From contig CAJULU010000082.1 in NCBI GenBank assembly GCA_910587575.1, positions 1-11,597 on the forward strand: a stretch of DNA of 11,597 nt. Reading direction: 5' to 3'. The number at the start of each line of letters is the position of its first letter. The first letter of the stretch is position 1. The stretch comes from an uncultured Dorea sp. (GTDB lineage: Bacteria; Bacillota; Clostridia; Lachnospirales; Lachnospiraceae). The notes below the pieces were generated by a model. It was not told the DNA's origin. It did no database searches and worked only from the letters and a program-made list of their open reading frames with translations. The translations under genes were made by a program, and so were the position numbers. Shown piece after piece: positions 1 to 7,228 of the stretch.

Positions 1-70
1 TTTGCCGCTGTGACTTCAAAACGCCATAATCAAAGATAATAATAAATTATCTTCTATATTATTACGAAAA

Positions 71-99
71 TTGACAGTAACAAAAGTAGCGAATACGAT
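71..99 (+). promoter_or_regulatory. Candidate sigma-A promoter pointing into the 3' end of the recombinase gene
   Basis: A perfect -35 TTGACA (71-76) is followed after 17 nt by TACGAT (94-99), a 4 of 6 match to TATAAT. Transcription would start inside or just after the inverted repeat and run antisense to the recombinase gene. The -10 box is weak and the region is AT-rich, so chance occurrence is possible. Confidence 0.3.
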
Positions 100-125
100 T
101 TCCAGTCAAGAAATCGATTCGCTGC
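86..125 (-). terminator. Imperfect inverted repeat; possible terminator of the recombinase gene
   Basis: Arms 86-102 and 110-125 pair almost completely around a 7-nt spacer (CAGTCAA), with one bulged A at position 95 and one G-T pair. Read on the minus strand it begins about 35 nt after the recombinase stop and is followed by TTTTGTTACT, a weak U-tract, so an intrinsic terminator is the plainest reading. The arm length and short spacer also resemble a tyrosine recombinase core site, and a plus-strand -10-like box lies inside the left arm, so an operator or recombination site remains possible. Confidence 0.5.
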
Positions 126-159
126 TCAGTCTGTCATTGCAAAGATAAAAGTTTTCTTT

Positions 160-1086
160 TTAACACCCATCCAAATTCATAAAATTCCTTGGATGCTTTG
201 TCGTCAATATATTTTTCTGCTTCGCCATAGATACGCTTGTATAGATCTCTGTCGTTTTAATCGAACTATGTCCCAACATCTTCTGTATGTATCGAATATC
301 CACATCTGCCTCAAGCAGCAATGTTGCAAAAGAATGACGGAACATATGCGGAGTGATATGCATATCTATCATAGCCAGTTTCAGATATTTCACAATCATA
401 TTCCGCACAGACTGTTCGGAATACCTCTGATGGAGGCGGTTGATAAAAAACCACCCGGTAGACAGGATATCTGTCTCAAAAGCCGCATAGTATTCAGATA
501 TCACCTTTTTGACGTCGTCATTGCCGATCTGGATTAACCGTTCTTTAGAACCCTTTCCGTAAATAATAATTTTGTAAGACACCAGATCCACCTGCTGGAT
601 TGTCAATGCACAGAGTTCTGAAATCCTGACACCTGTGGAAAAAAGCAGCTCAATTACGGCGATATCCCGGAGAATCCTGTTGTATTGGCAGGTCGTGTCT
701 GCAAGAGACTTTTGTTTATACATAGTAGAAAGGAAAGCTGCAATCGTTGGTTCCGGGATTGTACGGGGCAGTATCTGCGGTTCCCGGAACCTGACATTAA
801 TTTTGTCAAAAGGATTCATGGCAATCCTCTCTTCATAAATCAGATAGTGAAAGAAAGCTTTTAATGTAGCAATCTTCCTTTTCGTAGTTCTTGGCATATA
901 CTGGTTATGGAGTGAAGAAATATAATCACTGATCGCTGCCTTATCTTCAAAATTGGGATATGCCTGCATAAATATCTGGAACTGCGCTAAATCAATACGA
1001 TAAGATTTCAGTGTTTTCTGATCCAGTTTTTTTATTGACTTACAGTATTTCATGTAATCTGTAATAAAAGTTTCTAATCTCTGCAT
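160..1086 (-). CDS. Tyrosine recombinase / integrase (XerC/XerD type)
   Basis: This 308-residue protein is predicted to cut and rejoin DNA through a 3'-phosphotyrosine intermediate. The N-terminal part (about 1-85) is the SAM-like core-binding domain; the catalytic domain runs from about 110 to 290. All six catalytic residues are visible: R154 in STGVRISEL, K178 in YGKGSKERL, H247 and R250 in HMFRH, H273 in LGHSS, and the nucleophile Y282 in TEIYTSV. The R-to-K (24) and H-R-H-Y (3, 23, 9) spacings match those I recall for XerD. The length is that of a stand-alone Xer-like enzyme rather than a long phage integrase. The start is supported by AAGGAG about 11 nt upstream of the ATG. No excisionase, relaxase or phage gene accompanies it here, so its substrate is unknown; it could be a solitary invertase or integrase, or the edge of an element extending left. 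It appears intact. The housekeeping XerC/XerD role cannot be excluded. Confidence 0.93.
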   Translation of the reverse strand: MQRLETFITDYMKYCKSIKKLDQKTLKSYRIDLAQFQIFMQAYPNFEDKAAISDYISSLHNQYMPRTTKRKIATLKAFFHYLIYEERIAMNPFDKINVRFREPQILPRTIPEPTIAAFLSTMYKQKSLADTTCQYNRILRDIAVIELLFSTGVRISELCALTIQQVDLVSYKIIIYGKGSKERLIQIGNDDVKKVISEYYAAFETDILSTGWFFINRLHQRYSEQSVRNMIVKYLKLAMIDMHITPHMFRHSFATLLLEADVDIRYIQKMLGHSSIKTTEIYTSVSMAKQKNILTTKHPRNFMNLDGC

Positions 1087-1115
1087 AAATAGGTTCTCCT
1101 TGGTTTTTTATCTTC

Positions 1116-1144
1116 ATTATGACCGTTCCTTTCTGAAATGTCGA
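1116..1144 (-). promoter_or_regulatory. Predicted promoter of the recombinase gene
   Basis: On the minus strand TCGACA (1144-1139, 5 of 6 to TTGACA) and CATAAT (1121-1116, 5 of 6 to TATAAT) are separated by exactly 17 nt. Transcription would begin near 1109, about 20 nt ahead of the start codon, with the AAGGAG Shine-Dalgarno in between. Confidence 0.6.
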
Positions 1145-1178
1145 CCATTTTAATTAACGGCCTCTTTTGTGGGCAGAA

Positions 1179-1207
1179 TTTTATCGCATAAAATAAAAAA
1201 ATATGAT
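1179..1207 (+). promoter_or_regulatory. Weak candidate promoter for the iron-sulfur protein gene
   Basis: TATGAT at 1202-1207 matches the -10 consensus at 5 of 6 positions. The hexamer 17 nt upstream, TTTTAT (1179-1184), is a poor -35. The surroundings are an A/T tract. A promoter must exist in this divergent region, and this is the best candidate I see. Confidence 0.35.
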
Positions 1208-1236
1208 ACATTAATACAAAAAGGAGACCTGGGAAG

Positions 1237-1950
1237 ATGAATTTGACGGAAGAACTGAAGAACCTGCTGCTTACACATGGAGCGGGACTGGTTGGGATTG
1301 GGAATCTTAAGGAAATCGGGGAATGTGATTACGGTACAGGCATTGCCGTTGCGGTTCCCGTGCCCGGAAATATCGTGCGGGATCTTATGGAAGCGCCCAC
1401 AAAGGAGTATTGTGATCTGTATCATACTCTGAATCATAGTTTAAATGAGATTGTCATGCAGGGGGAGAAATTTTTACAGGAACGGGGATTTGCGGCCTAT
1501 GCTCAGACAACGGACCGTGTGGAGATTCGTTCAGACAGACGCACGAAGCTTCCCCACAAAACCGTAGCCACAAGGGCAGGGCTTGGCTGGATCGGAAAGA
1601 ACGGCCTGCTTGTAACCGAAGCATTCGGCCCGGCGGTCAGAATATCTTCTTTGCTGACGAATGCACCTCTGGAATGTGACGGCCCGGTGAATGAATCTAT
1701 GTGCGGCGAATGTTCCCTGTGCGTAGATCATTGTCCGGCTCAGGCTCTTTATGGGACACTATGGGAGGCCGGTATGCCCAGAGAAAGAATTGTTGAGGTA
1801 GAAAAATGTTATCAGAAGCAGAAAGAGATTATGTATGAGGCGACAGGGATTGAGACAGACTTGTGTGGAAAATGCTTTGCCGTATGCCGGTATACCCAGA
1901 GATATCTCAGACGGAATCAGTCTTTCATCCATTCCGGACATATGGAATGA
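1237..1950 (+). CDS. Double [4Fe-4S] protein, short epoxyqueuosine-reductase-like (QueG-related)
   Basis: The 237-residue protein has eight cysteines arranged as two ferredoxin-type clusters: C156, C159, C162 and C166 (CGECSLCVDHCP), then C191 and C210, C213, C217 (CGKCFAVC). Ahead of them, residues 105-142 (LPHKTVATRAGLGWIGKNG followed by a Ser-Leu-Leu-Thr-Asn stretch) match the core of the QueG family, which reduces epoxyqueuosine to queuosine at tRNA position 34 using cobalamin. True QueG is about 380 residues with C-terminal HEAT repeats for tRNA binding; those are missing, and the N-terminal part is short. The acidic catalytic residue expected about 17 residues before the GLGW tryptophan is not clearly present (R101 or D100). 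It is therefore better called a QueG-like iron-sulfur paralogue of unknown substrate. AAGGAG at 1221-1226, 10 nt upstream, supports this ATG. It is monocistronic and faces the large surface-protein gene. Confidence 0.8.
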   Translation: MNLTEELKNLLLTHGAGLVGIGNLKEIGECDYGTGIAVAVPVPGNIVRDLMEAPTKEYCDLYHTLNHSLNEIVMQGEKFLQERGFAAYAQTTDRVEIRSDRRTKLPHKTVATRAGLGWIGKNGLLVTEAFGPAVRISSLLTNAPLECDGPVNESMCGECSLCVDHCPAQALYGTLWEAGMPRERIVEVEKCYQKQKEIMYEATGIETDLCGKCFAVCRYTQRYLRRNQSFIHSGHME

Positions 1951-2007
1951 GAAAAGCGTGCTGCCGGGTCATTTTCATTTCACATTACAGTCACACTAAG
2001 AAAAGAA

Positions 2008-2070
2008 GGCTGTCAGGAATGGGCATTTACATACGATACACTGGGTAAATGCAGCCAATTCCAGACAGCC
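2008..2070 (-). terminator. Long hairpin terminator between convergent genes
   Basis: Three paired blocks stack around one loop: GGCTGTC/GACAGCC (2008-2014 with 2064-2070), GGAAT/ATTCC (2016-2020 with 2058-2062) and CATTTAC/GTAAATG (2024-2030 with 2045-2051), with a 14-nt loop. On the minus strand the hairpin starts about 40 nt past the surface-protein stop and is followed by TTCTTTTC, a U-rich tail. On the plus strand the T5 tract (2086-2090) is too far from the stem to be convincing. It therefore most likely ends the surface-protein transcript and may also slow transcription from the iron-sulfur gene. Confidence 0.7.
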
Positions 2071-2108
2071 GTCGGAATCTGCAGATTTTTACTGTTCTGC
2101 CGCAGACA

Positions 2109-5100
2109 TCAGTCCGGTAATGTCTTCTTCTTTCTATAAAATATGGATCCGCTCATACAGACACAGGATACCAGTAAAAACATAAGCCACTGCAGGGGAC
2201 GGTCCTGACTGCCGGTGCGGACGGAACCAGAGCTGCCGGCTGCAGAAGGAGTCTTTGCGTTTTGGCCGCCAGAGGGCGTTCCGCTGCCAGAGGGTTTGCT
2301 GCTGCCGGAAGAGCTGCCGCTGTCAGAGGGATTGCCCGAAGTGTCGTCACCGGGAGATTTTTCCAGGGTCTCAAATACGGCTGAAGTCTTTCCGTCCGTA
2401 TAAAGCACGGTCAGGCTATGCCTGCCATTTGATAATGTTCCTAAAAAGGCTGCTTTCAGCGTAATAACCGTACTTCCGGATTCTGCGGTGTAATTTCCGG
2501 TATCAACCTGCTTACCGTCAACCAGAATCCCCGTAAACTTCCGGACAGGTCCGTTTGCTTTAAAAACAAGGTTCCGGTTCCCGTCATTCTCCCACTGGCT
2601 ATGATTGCCTTCCAGGATCTGATAGTCTGTCAGCGCTTCAAGTACCTGTTCCAGTTTCGAGGTATCGGTCAGTGATTTTTCATGCTCTGTCAGAGTATCA
2701 TAGAGGTCTTTTGCTTCTTTCGCCTTAAGCTCTGTGCTTTCGTCATCCGGGCTTACAACGTCTGCCTCTGGAAGATGCTGGATGGTCTCTGTCACGGTCT
2801 GTACATTCTGAATGCTTTCCAGAGATGCGTCAATACGGGCCATGTCATCTCTGATTGCCTGTTTTTCCTGTTCCGTGTAGTTCCCGCCATATTCATTCAG
2901 CGCCTTTTCAAGAGCCTCCCTGGCCTGTACCAGATGTTCCTTATCTTCCAGACTTACCGTCTCGTCAGAAATCCCCTCAACAGCCTGTATTTCCGCCGTG
3001 TCAGCGGCTTTCCCGGCAGAAGTAATCTGCGTGTCCAGGACTTCTGCGTCAGATTTCAGTTCTTTAATGAGGGATTTCTCCTGCTCTGTCGCAGGTTCCG
3101 ATTCAAGCAGCAGATCCAGTTCGGTTACCACTGCCCGGATATCAGGCTGGTTGTCAGAAGTCACAGTTGCTGCTGTAAGTCCCTGGATTGGTTCTGCGAT
3201 GTCCTGGATCGGCTTCATCGTAATGGAGGCTGAAGTTTCATTGCCTGCCTGGTCTGCCGCTTTTATGACGTAGGTTTTCTCTATGTTTCCCGGAAGAATG
3301 AGATCGCCGGAAACATTCTGCCCGTCCAGCGTAACCGTACCCGGATGCCGGTCTGTTACAGATACAGTCTGTGTGGTGTAATAAACCTTATCTTCTGTCA
3401 CGCCAGTAATTGCAGGCGGAGTCAGATCAAACTCTGCGCCGTCCGAAGCGAAACATACGAGATTCCCCGCACGGTCTGCCACCTTTGCGTATACGATAAA
3501 TTGTTTCGCATCCTCGGGCGAGAGACTAAAGGCGCTGCCGTCTGTCCAGTCCGTAATCCTGCCCACCTGCTCTTCGCTCAGTACCGAATCAGAGAGAAAA
3601 TAGGAAATCCCGCCGATTCCGCTTAAGGAATCTTTGGCAGTAATCGTTACATCCACGGTTTCCCGGAAGAGCAGGCCAAAGGTGACCTCATGAATCAGCT
3701 TCTTGACAGAATTTCTGTTGAAACGGATATCGAAGTCTTCAGGTTCCGTTCTGTCCAGCCTGTATTGCTCTGTGGTCATAAGAGAAATCGCTCCGGTTTC
3801 CGTATTTTTTACATAGAATGAAACCGGTGCGCCCTCAGTTTCTCCGGACCTGGCAATCTCTGTTACCCATTGATCATTCAGTGTATTTCCGGAAGAGAGA
3901 AGGCGGTGGTCCATTGCCCTGATTACAAAATCGCTATTTGTCCAGCTGTCTTTCAAAGGTGTTGTGATGTAATCCACACCATTTTCCGGGCGATATTCAT
4001 TGATAATCTCAAATTCCGTCCTGCCATTTATAATAAAATTCCCCCCTGGATTATCTGTGATGGTAACAGAAGCAGAACCGGCATTGAGGTTATTCTGGTA
4101 GCTGACCATATATTCATGGGCGGGAATGACCGTTTTCCCGTTCTTTACCGTTACGGAAGGTTCCTTCGGGGTTCCGTCGTACTGGTAACGGTTCTGTGAT
4201 AATTCAATGACCGGGTCATTTACTTCCGTGGGCAGGGCAATCGTAACCTTAAAATTGTGGTCGTAACGCTTGCCGTGGAAGTCATCCTCCTTGACATATG
4301 CAGTGGCCTGAAAATGGTATTCGCCAAGTCCGAGCTGGTTCAGATAGTCTTTCTTCAGAATGAACTGAAGCTTTCCGTCTTCCAGTGTCATGGTATAATT
4401 GGCCGGATCCAGGTATTCATGGTCAGATTCATTCCAGATATAGGAGTACCTGGAATCGAATTCCAGACCATTCCCGCTAAAGGAAAAGGGAATGTCCTCT
4501 GCCAGATCTTTTGTAAAACGAAAATTGTCTTCCCCGGGGATCTGAAGGATCTTCACGTAAGTATCGTATGTAAGTGTTTTTCCGTTCAGATCTTGCGCAA
4601 TCTGAAGATGGACGATGCCGGTGCTGCCGACAGTCAGGATGTCTCCGGCAACGGCTGCCTCGGAAATGGTCGTCCCGTCGGGGATAATGGAATAAGTAAA
4701 ATCCGGGGATTTTCCCCGATGACCGATTACCTGGCAGCTTGAGGACAGGTTGGTATTTCCTGTCAGTGCGTCTTTTAAGGTAAAGGAGGCTGACGTGCTT
4801 CCCTCGGGCAGCGGCAGCAAGGTTTCTGTCAGGTCAGAGTCTGATGTCTGGCATTTGCAGAACAGTCCCGTTTTATCTGTGTACCAGACGGTTCCCTGCC
4901 AGATGGTCTGCCCTGTCGCAGGGTCTGAGCGGGTGCCGGTGTCTCTTGTCAGTGCATATCCGGTGGCAGCTGCAGTAAAGGTATCGTCAGGCGTATCAAC
5001 GGGCGTTTCCGCAATGCTGTGGAGTGTCATATTTTCAGGAATTCCGGCTCCGTCATTGTCCATCCACTGAAGCCTGGCAGAACCTGTGGGATTCTTTTCA

Positions 5101-6974
5101 AAATGAATTCCCTCCCGGAAACTGCTGGTACGGATCAGCAGCGGCTGATTCTGAAACTCGGTTTCCGGCATATAGGTGAGCATATTCCCGGTCAGACGCA
5201 ATGCACCGCCGTCAAGGATCAGCTTTTCTGTACAGGTTTCCGGTCCGTTGTCATCGCCGGACAGGGAATCATCATAGAAATTCACGTAGCTGTTCTGAAA
5301 TGTGATGGAGGTAAACTGGTTCTTATACAAATGGGAGCCTGTCAGCAGAGGATTGTCGATATCCGTAAAATAACCGTAAGATCCCTGTACAAAGGTTCCG
5401 AACCGTCCGGTTGGAGAACCGCAGTCCTTATAAGAAAGAGTGGCTTCTCTGGCGGATGCAAGTGTATCGTTCAGAAGTACAAGATCGGTAATATCCGCCT
5501 GTTCCAGACAGATGGACAGCTGTTCCGTGACCGGTGACTGAAGCTTCAGAAGCCTTGCCTTTCCATTGGTAAGCGTGACGGAAACGTTTTTCAATGGGGC
5601 AGGATTGTCGGCCCACCCCAGAAATATGTCTGTATTGGAAAATGACTCCCCGGTCAGATCAAGGGTCAGATTGCCGTTGACAGCGGTATTGCTGTTCGGA
5701 AGCGCAGAAAACAGACTGACAGCGCCGCCCTTGAGATGAATCTCGGCATCGCACACGCTGGCAGCTGTTCCGTTATATCCTGCGCCTGTTGCGCATATTC
5801 CGGATACGGTTCCGCCATTGACGGTGACAGATACTTTGCCAGTCACAGAAGATTCTTCCTCCCCGCCCCCGTAAATCCAGCTGTCGTTCCTGAATTCACC
5901 GCCATTGATGATGATGTTGCTGTTACCTGTCTTTGCGCCGTTCCATCCGCCGCCGCCATACAGATTATGGATGAATGTCCCGCCGTTGACCAGAATGTTA
6001 GTGCTTCCGGCAACTTCTGTTATGGAGTCTGCAGAGATTCCGGCGCCGCCGCCGTAGACCCAGCCATTGACACTGGCGCCGGCGGCGAATGTCAGGCCGG
6101 TATCTCCTGTGATCAGCCCGGAGTATTCGTTCCCGCCATAGACGGAGGCAGTCTGGCCGGCTTCTATCGTAATACTGGTATTTCCTGTGATCTGCCCGGA
6201 AACGCTTCCGCCGTATGTGGATTCTGACACGGCGCCGCCTGTCATGTAAATGGCAGTATCCCCGTTTGTCGCAGCATCTTCACCGCCGCCGTAAACCCTT
6301 CTGACATTGCCGCCGGAAATATTGATATGGGTATTTCCGGTAAGAGTTCCGCTTTTACTGCCGCCGTAGACTGCCCTGACATAATCTCCGGATGGGGCAG
6401 TTGTCCCGGTAAGGGTGATACTGGTATCATATTGGCAGATTCCGTCTCTGGCGCCGCCGTAGATGGTCGAGTTTGGGAGAAAATATCCATAGTTCTCCAG
6501 ATAGTAGATACCGCTGCCGGCAGAAAGGCCGTCACCTTGAAAGGCAGTGATTTCCTCTGCAGCCTCTCCGATTCCGTTTCCGTTAGAATCCAGATACAGT
6601 TTTGCATAATTGACCATTTCGGAAGATTCCATAATCAGAGGCTGTCCGTTAGCATAGATGTTATGGGTATAATTATCTGTTGTCTCATAAGTCACTTTGC
6701 CTGCTGCAAGAGGTGTATCAGCCTGCGGAGCAGTCGGGGATGCCATTTGAATATTCTCTGTGTCCGGAGTAATATTCTCTTTTTCTGTCTTCTGTGTAAT
6801 GTCATTTTCATCCATATGTCCGTCTGAGGCGTCTGGATTTTCTTCGCCAGATGTCACATAGCCTGCCTGATTCTGCTCTGGTTCGGCAGAAACGGTAAAG
6901 GCGGCTGATGACAGAATTGGCAGCAGCGCTGCAGCCAGAAAGAAGGCTGCCGGCCGGTTCGTTTTCATTTTCAT
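2109..6974 (-). CDS. Giant cell-surface protein with Tyr-Gly-Gly repeats, Ig-like modules and sortase-type anchor
   Basis: I do not recognise this protein as a named family. The frame is open from a GTG at 6986, but the Shine-Dalgarno AAGGAG (6991-6986) overlaps that GTG. The ATG at 6974 is the better start, giving 1621 residues (an ATG at 6968 is also possible). Numbering from it: signal peptide 1-30 (basic start, Ala/Leu core, cut after VSA); acidic Glu/Asp/Thr linker 31-90; eight Tyr-Gly-Gly motifs at Y172, 203, 228, 254, 279, 307, 339 and 368, spaced 25-32 residues and alternating with GNT/GDT and NGG strands, typical of a beta-solenoid; further beta-rich segments to about 915; an Ig-like YDGTP module 916-991; two Ig-like modules with DRAGN and DQAGN motifs about 1085-1256; an alpha-helical region 1260-1452; a small beta module ending in NGRHSLTVLYTDG about 1456-1535; Ser/Gly/Pro linker 1541-1584; VRTGS 1585-1589, a hydrophobic segment and RKKK. 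The end fits a variant sortase signal. Adhesin or glycan-binding roles are plausible but unproven. Confidence 0.88.
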   Translation of the reverse strand: MKMKTNRPAAFFLAAALLPILSSAAFTVSAEPEQNQAGYVTSGEENPDASDGHMDENDITQKTEKENITPDTENIQMASPTAPQADTPLAAGKVTYETTDNYTHNIYANGQPLIMESSEMVNYAKLYLDSNGNGIGEAAEEITAFQGDGLSAGSGIYYLENYGYFLPNSTIYGGARDGICQYDTSITLTGTTAPSGDYVRAVYGGSKSGTLTGNTHINISGGNVRRVYGGGEDAATNGDTAIYMTGGAVSESTYGGSVSGQITGNTSITIEAGQTASVYGGNEYSGLITGDTGLTFAAGASVNGWVYGGGAGISADSITEVAGSTNILVNGGTFIHNLYGGGGWNGAKTGNSNIIINGGEFRNDSWIYGGGEEESSVTGKVSVTVNGGTVSGICATGAGYNGTAASVCDAEIHLKGGAVSLFSALPNSNTAVNGNLTLDLTGESFSNTDIFLGWADNPAPLKNVSVTLTNGKARLLKLQSPVTEQLSICLEQADITDLVLLNDTLASAREATLSYKDCGSPTGRFGTFVQGSYGYFTDIDNPLLTGSHLYKNQFTSITFQNSYVNFYDDSLSGDDNGPETCTEKLILDGGALRLTGNMLTYMPETEFQNQPLLIRTSSFREGIHFEKNPTGSARLQWMDNDGAGIPENMTLHSIAETPVDTPDDTFTAAATGYALTRDTGTRSDPATGQTIWQGTVWYTDKTGLFCKCQTSDSDLTETLLPLPEGSTSASFTLKDALTGNTNLSSSCQVIGHRGKSPDFTYSIIPDGTTISEAAVAGDILTVGSTGIVHLQIAQDLNGKTLTYDTYVKILQIPGEDNFRFTKDLAEDIPFSFSGNGLEFDSRYSYIWNESDHEYLDPANYTMTLEDGKLQFILKKDYLNQLGLGEYHFQATAYVKEDDFHGKRYDHNFKVTIALPTEVNDPVIELSQNRYQYDGTPKEPSVTVKNGKTVIPAHEYMVSYQNNLNAGSASVTITDNPGGNFIINGRTEFEIINEYRPENGVDYITTPLKDSWTNSDFVIRAMDHRLLSSGNTLNDQWVTEIARSGETEGAPVSFYVKNTETGAISLMTTEQYRLDRTEPEDFDIRFNRNSVKKLIHEVTFGLLFRETVDVTITAKDSLSGIGGISYFLSDSVLSEEQVGRITDWTDGSAFSLSPEDAKQFIVYAKVADRAGNLVCFASDGAEFDLTPPAITGVTEDKVYYTTQTVSVTDRHPGTVTLDGQNVSGDLILPGNIEKTYVIKAADQAGNETSASITMKPIQDIAEPIQGLTAATVTSDNQPDIRAVVTELDLLLESEPATEQEKSLIKELKSDAEVLDTQITSAGKAADTAEIQAVEGISDETVSLEDKEHLVQAREALEKALNEYGGNYTEQEKQAIRDDMARIDASLESIQNVQTVTETIQHLPEADVVSPDDESTELKAKEAKDLYDTLTEHEKSLTDTSKLEQVLEALTDYQILEGNHSQWENDGNRNLVFKANGPVRKFTGILVDGKQVDTGNYTAESGSTVITLKAAFLGTLSNGRHSLTVLYTDGKTSAVFETLEKSPGDDTSGNPSDSGSSSGSSKPSGSGTPSGGQNAKTPSAAGSSGSVRTGSQDRPLQWLMFLLVSCVCMSGSIFYRKKKTLPD

Positions 6975-7028
6975 AAATCTTTGCACTCCTTCATGCCGGG
7001 ATTGCTGCGGGCTGCAGATCCCCTGTGG

Positions 7029-7063
7029 TTTCTGTACAGTCAGTTATTCAGACTGTACAGAAA
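7029..7063. promoter_or_regulatory. Perfect 13-bp inverted repeat, probable operator
   Basis: TTTCTGTACAGTC (7029-7041) and GACTGTACAGAAA (7051-7063) are exact inverted copies around a 9-nt spacer. Neither strand has a T-run after it, so it is not an intrinsic terminator. It begins 1 nt past the -10 box of the surface gene, so a bound protein would block the start site. Each arm itself contains the palindrome CTGTACAG. The 7036-7044 piece ACAGTCAGT is close to the AgrA/LytTR-type half-site as I recall it, but those sites are usually direct repeats, so another regulator is equally possible. Confidence 0.6.
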
Positions 7064-7064
7064 A

Positions 7065-7094
7065 ATTATACAAAGCTGCAAATCAGACATTCAA
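7065..7094 (-). promoter_or_regulatory. Predicted promoter of the giant surface-protein gene
   Basis: On the minus strand TTGAAT (7094-7089, 4 of 6) and a perfect TATAAT (7070-7065) are 18 nt apart. An eight-T run on the plus strand (7114-7121) gives an A-tract upstream of the -35 that could act as an UP element. The start would fall near 7058, leaving a leader of about 84 nt, and the whole start region lies inside the 7029-7063 palindrome. Confidence 0.65.
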
Positions 7095-7121
7095 TACCGT
7101 ATCTCAAACGGTATTTTTTTT
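7093..7121 (+). terminator. Intrinsic terminator on the plus strand in the divergent control region
   Basis: An 8-bp perfect stem, AATACCGT/ACGGTATT (7093-7100 with 7108-7115), a 7-nt loop, then six more T residues form a textbook rho-independent terminator. No plus-strand gene lies just upstream. It would stop transcription antisense to the surface-protein gene, or end a short RNA carrying the 7029-7063 hairpin, and it insulates the LytTR promoter from read-through. Confidence 0.75.
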
Positions 7122-7155
7122 ACTCAAGTGGTGAAAGCTGACAGGAGAGAGAATA

Positions 7156-7184
7156 TTGTTTCCTTAATAAAGATGTGGTATCAT
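7156..7184 (+). promoter_or_regulatory. Predicted promoter of the LytTR regulator gene
   Basis: TTGTTT (7156-7161), a 17-nt spacer and TATCAT (7179-7184, 5 of 6) form a sigma-A-like promoter strengthened by an extended -10 TG at 7176-7177. The start near 7191 gives a leader of about 38 nt containing GGAGAG (7218-7223), 5 nt before the ATG. Confidence 0.6.
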
Positions 7185-7228
7185 AAAAAAACATGAAGCA
7201 GATGAAATCAATGTTTTGGAGAGAATAG

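Larger units (their letters stand above)
1..159. other. AT-rich non-coding stretch downstream of the recombinase
   Basis: No convincing coding region is seen. It holds two inverted repeats: an AT-only-loop repeat with 8-bp arms (33-40 and 46-53, AAGATAAT/ATTATCTT, 5-nt loop) and a longer one at 86-125 that is listed separately. A plus-strand promoter-like pair lies at 71-99. The window edge cuts off whatever lies to the left, so the relation to the next gene cannot be judged. Confidence 0.6.

Noticed and set aside
160..1086. Prophage or integrative element marked by the recombinase
   Set aside because: No other phage, plasmid or conjugation gene and no paired attachment repeats are visible; the genes to the right look chromosomal.
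2682..3233. Long plus-strand ORF antisense to the surface protein (also others such as 4257-4742 and 5019-5537)
   Set aside because: They are shadows of the large minus-strand frame, Cys- and hydrophobic-rich by chance, with no ribosome binding sites.
4450..4466. Palindrome CTGGAATCGAATTCCAG
   Set aside because: It lies within the coding sequence of the surface protein and has no regulatory context; a short coding palindrome of this size can arise by chance.
5860..6455. DNA-level tandem repeat or CRISPR-like array in the surface gene
   Set aside because: The repetition is at protein level with variable spacing and diverged codons; there are no identical repeats separated by unique spacers.
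6975..6986. GTG start of the giant surface protein at 6986
   Set aside because: The Shine-Dalgarno AAGGAG occupies 6991-6986 and would overlap the start codon; the ATG at 6974 has a normal upstream Shine-Dalgarno.
6981..7196. Plus-strand ORF of 71 codons in the divergent control region
   Set aside because: It overlaps the palindrome, the terminator and both promoters, has no ribosome binding site and encodes no recognisable sequence.
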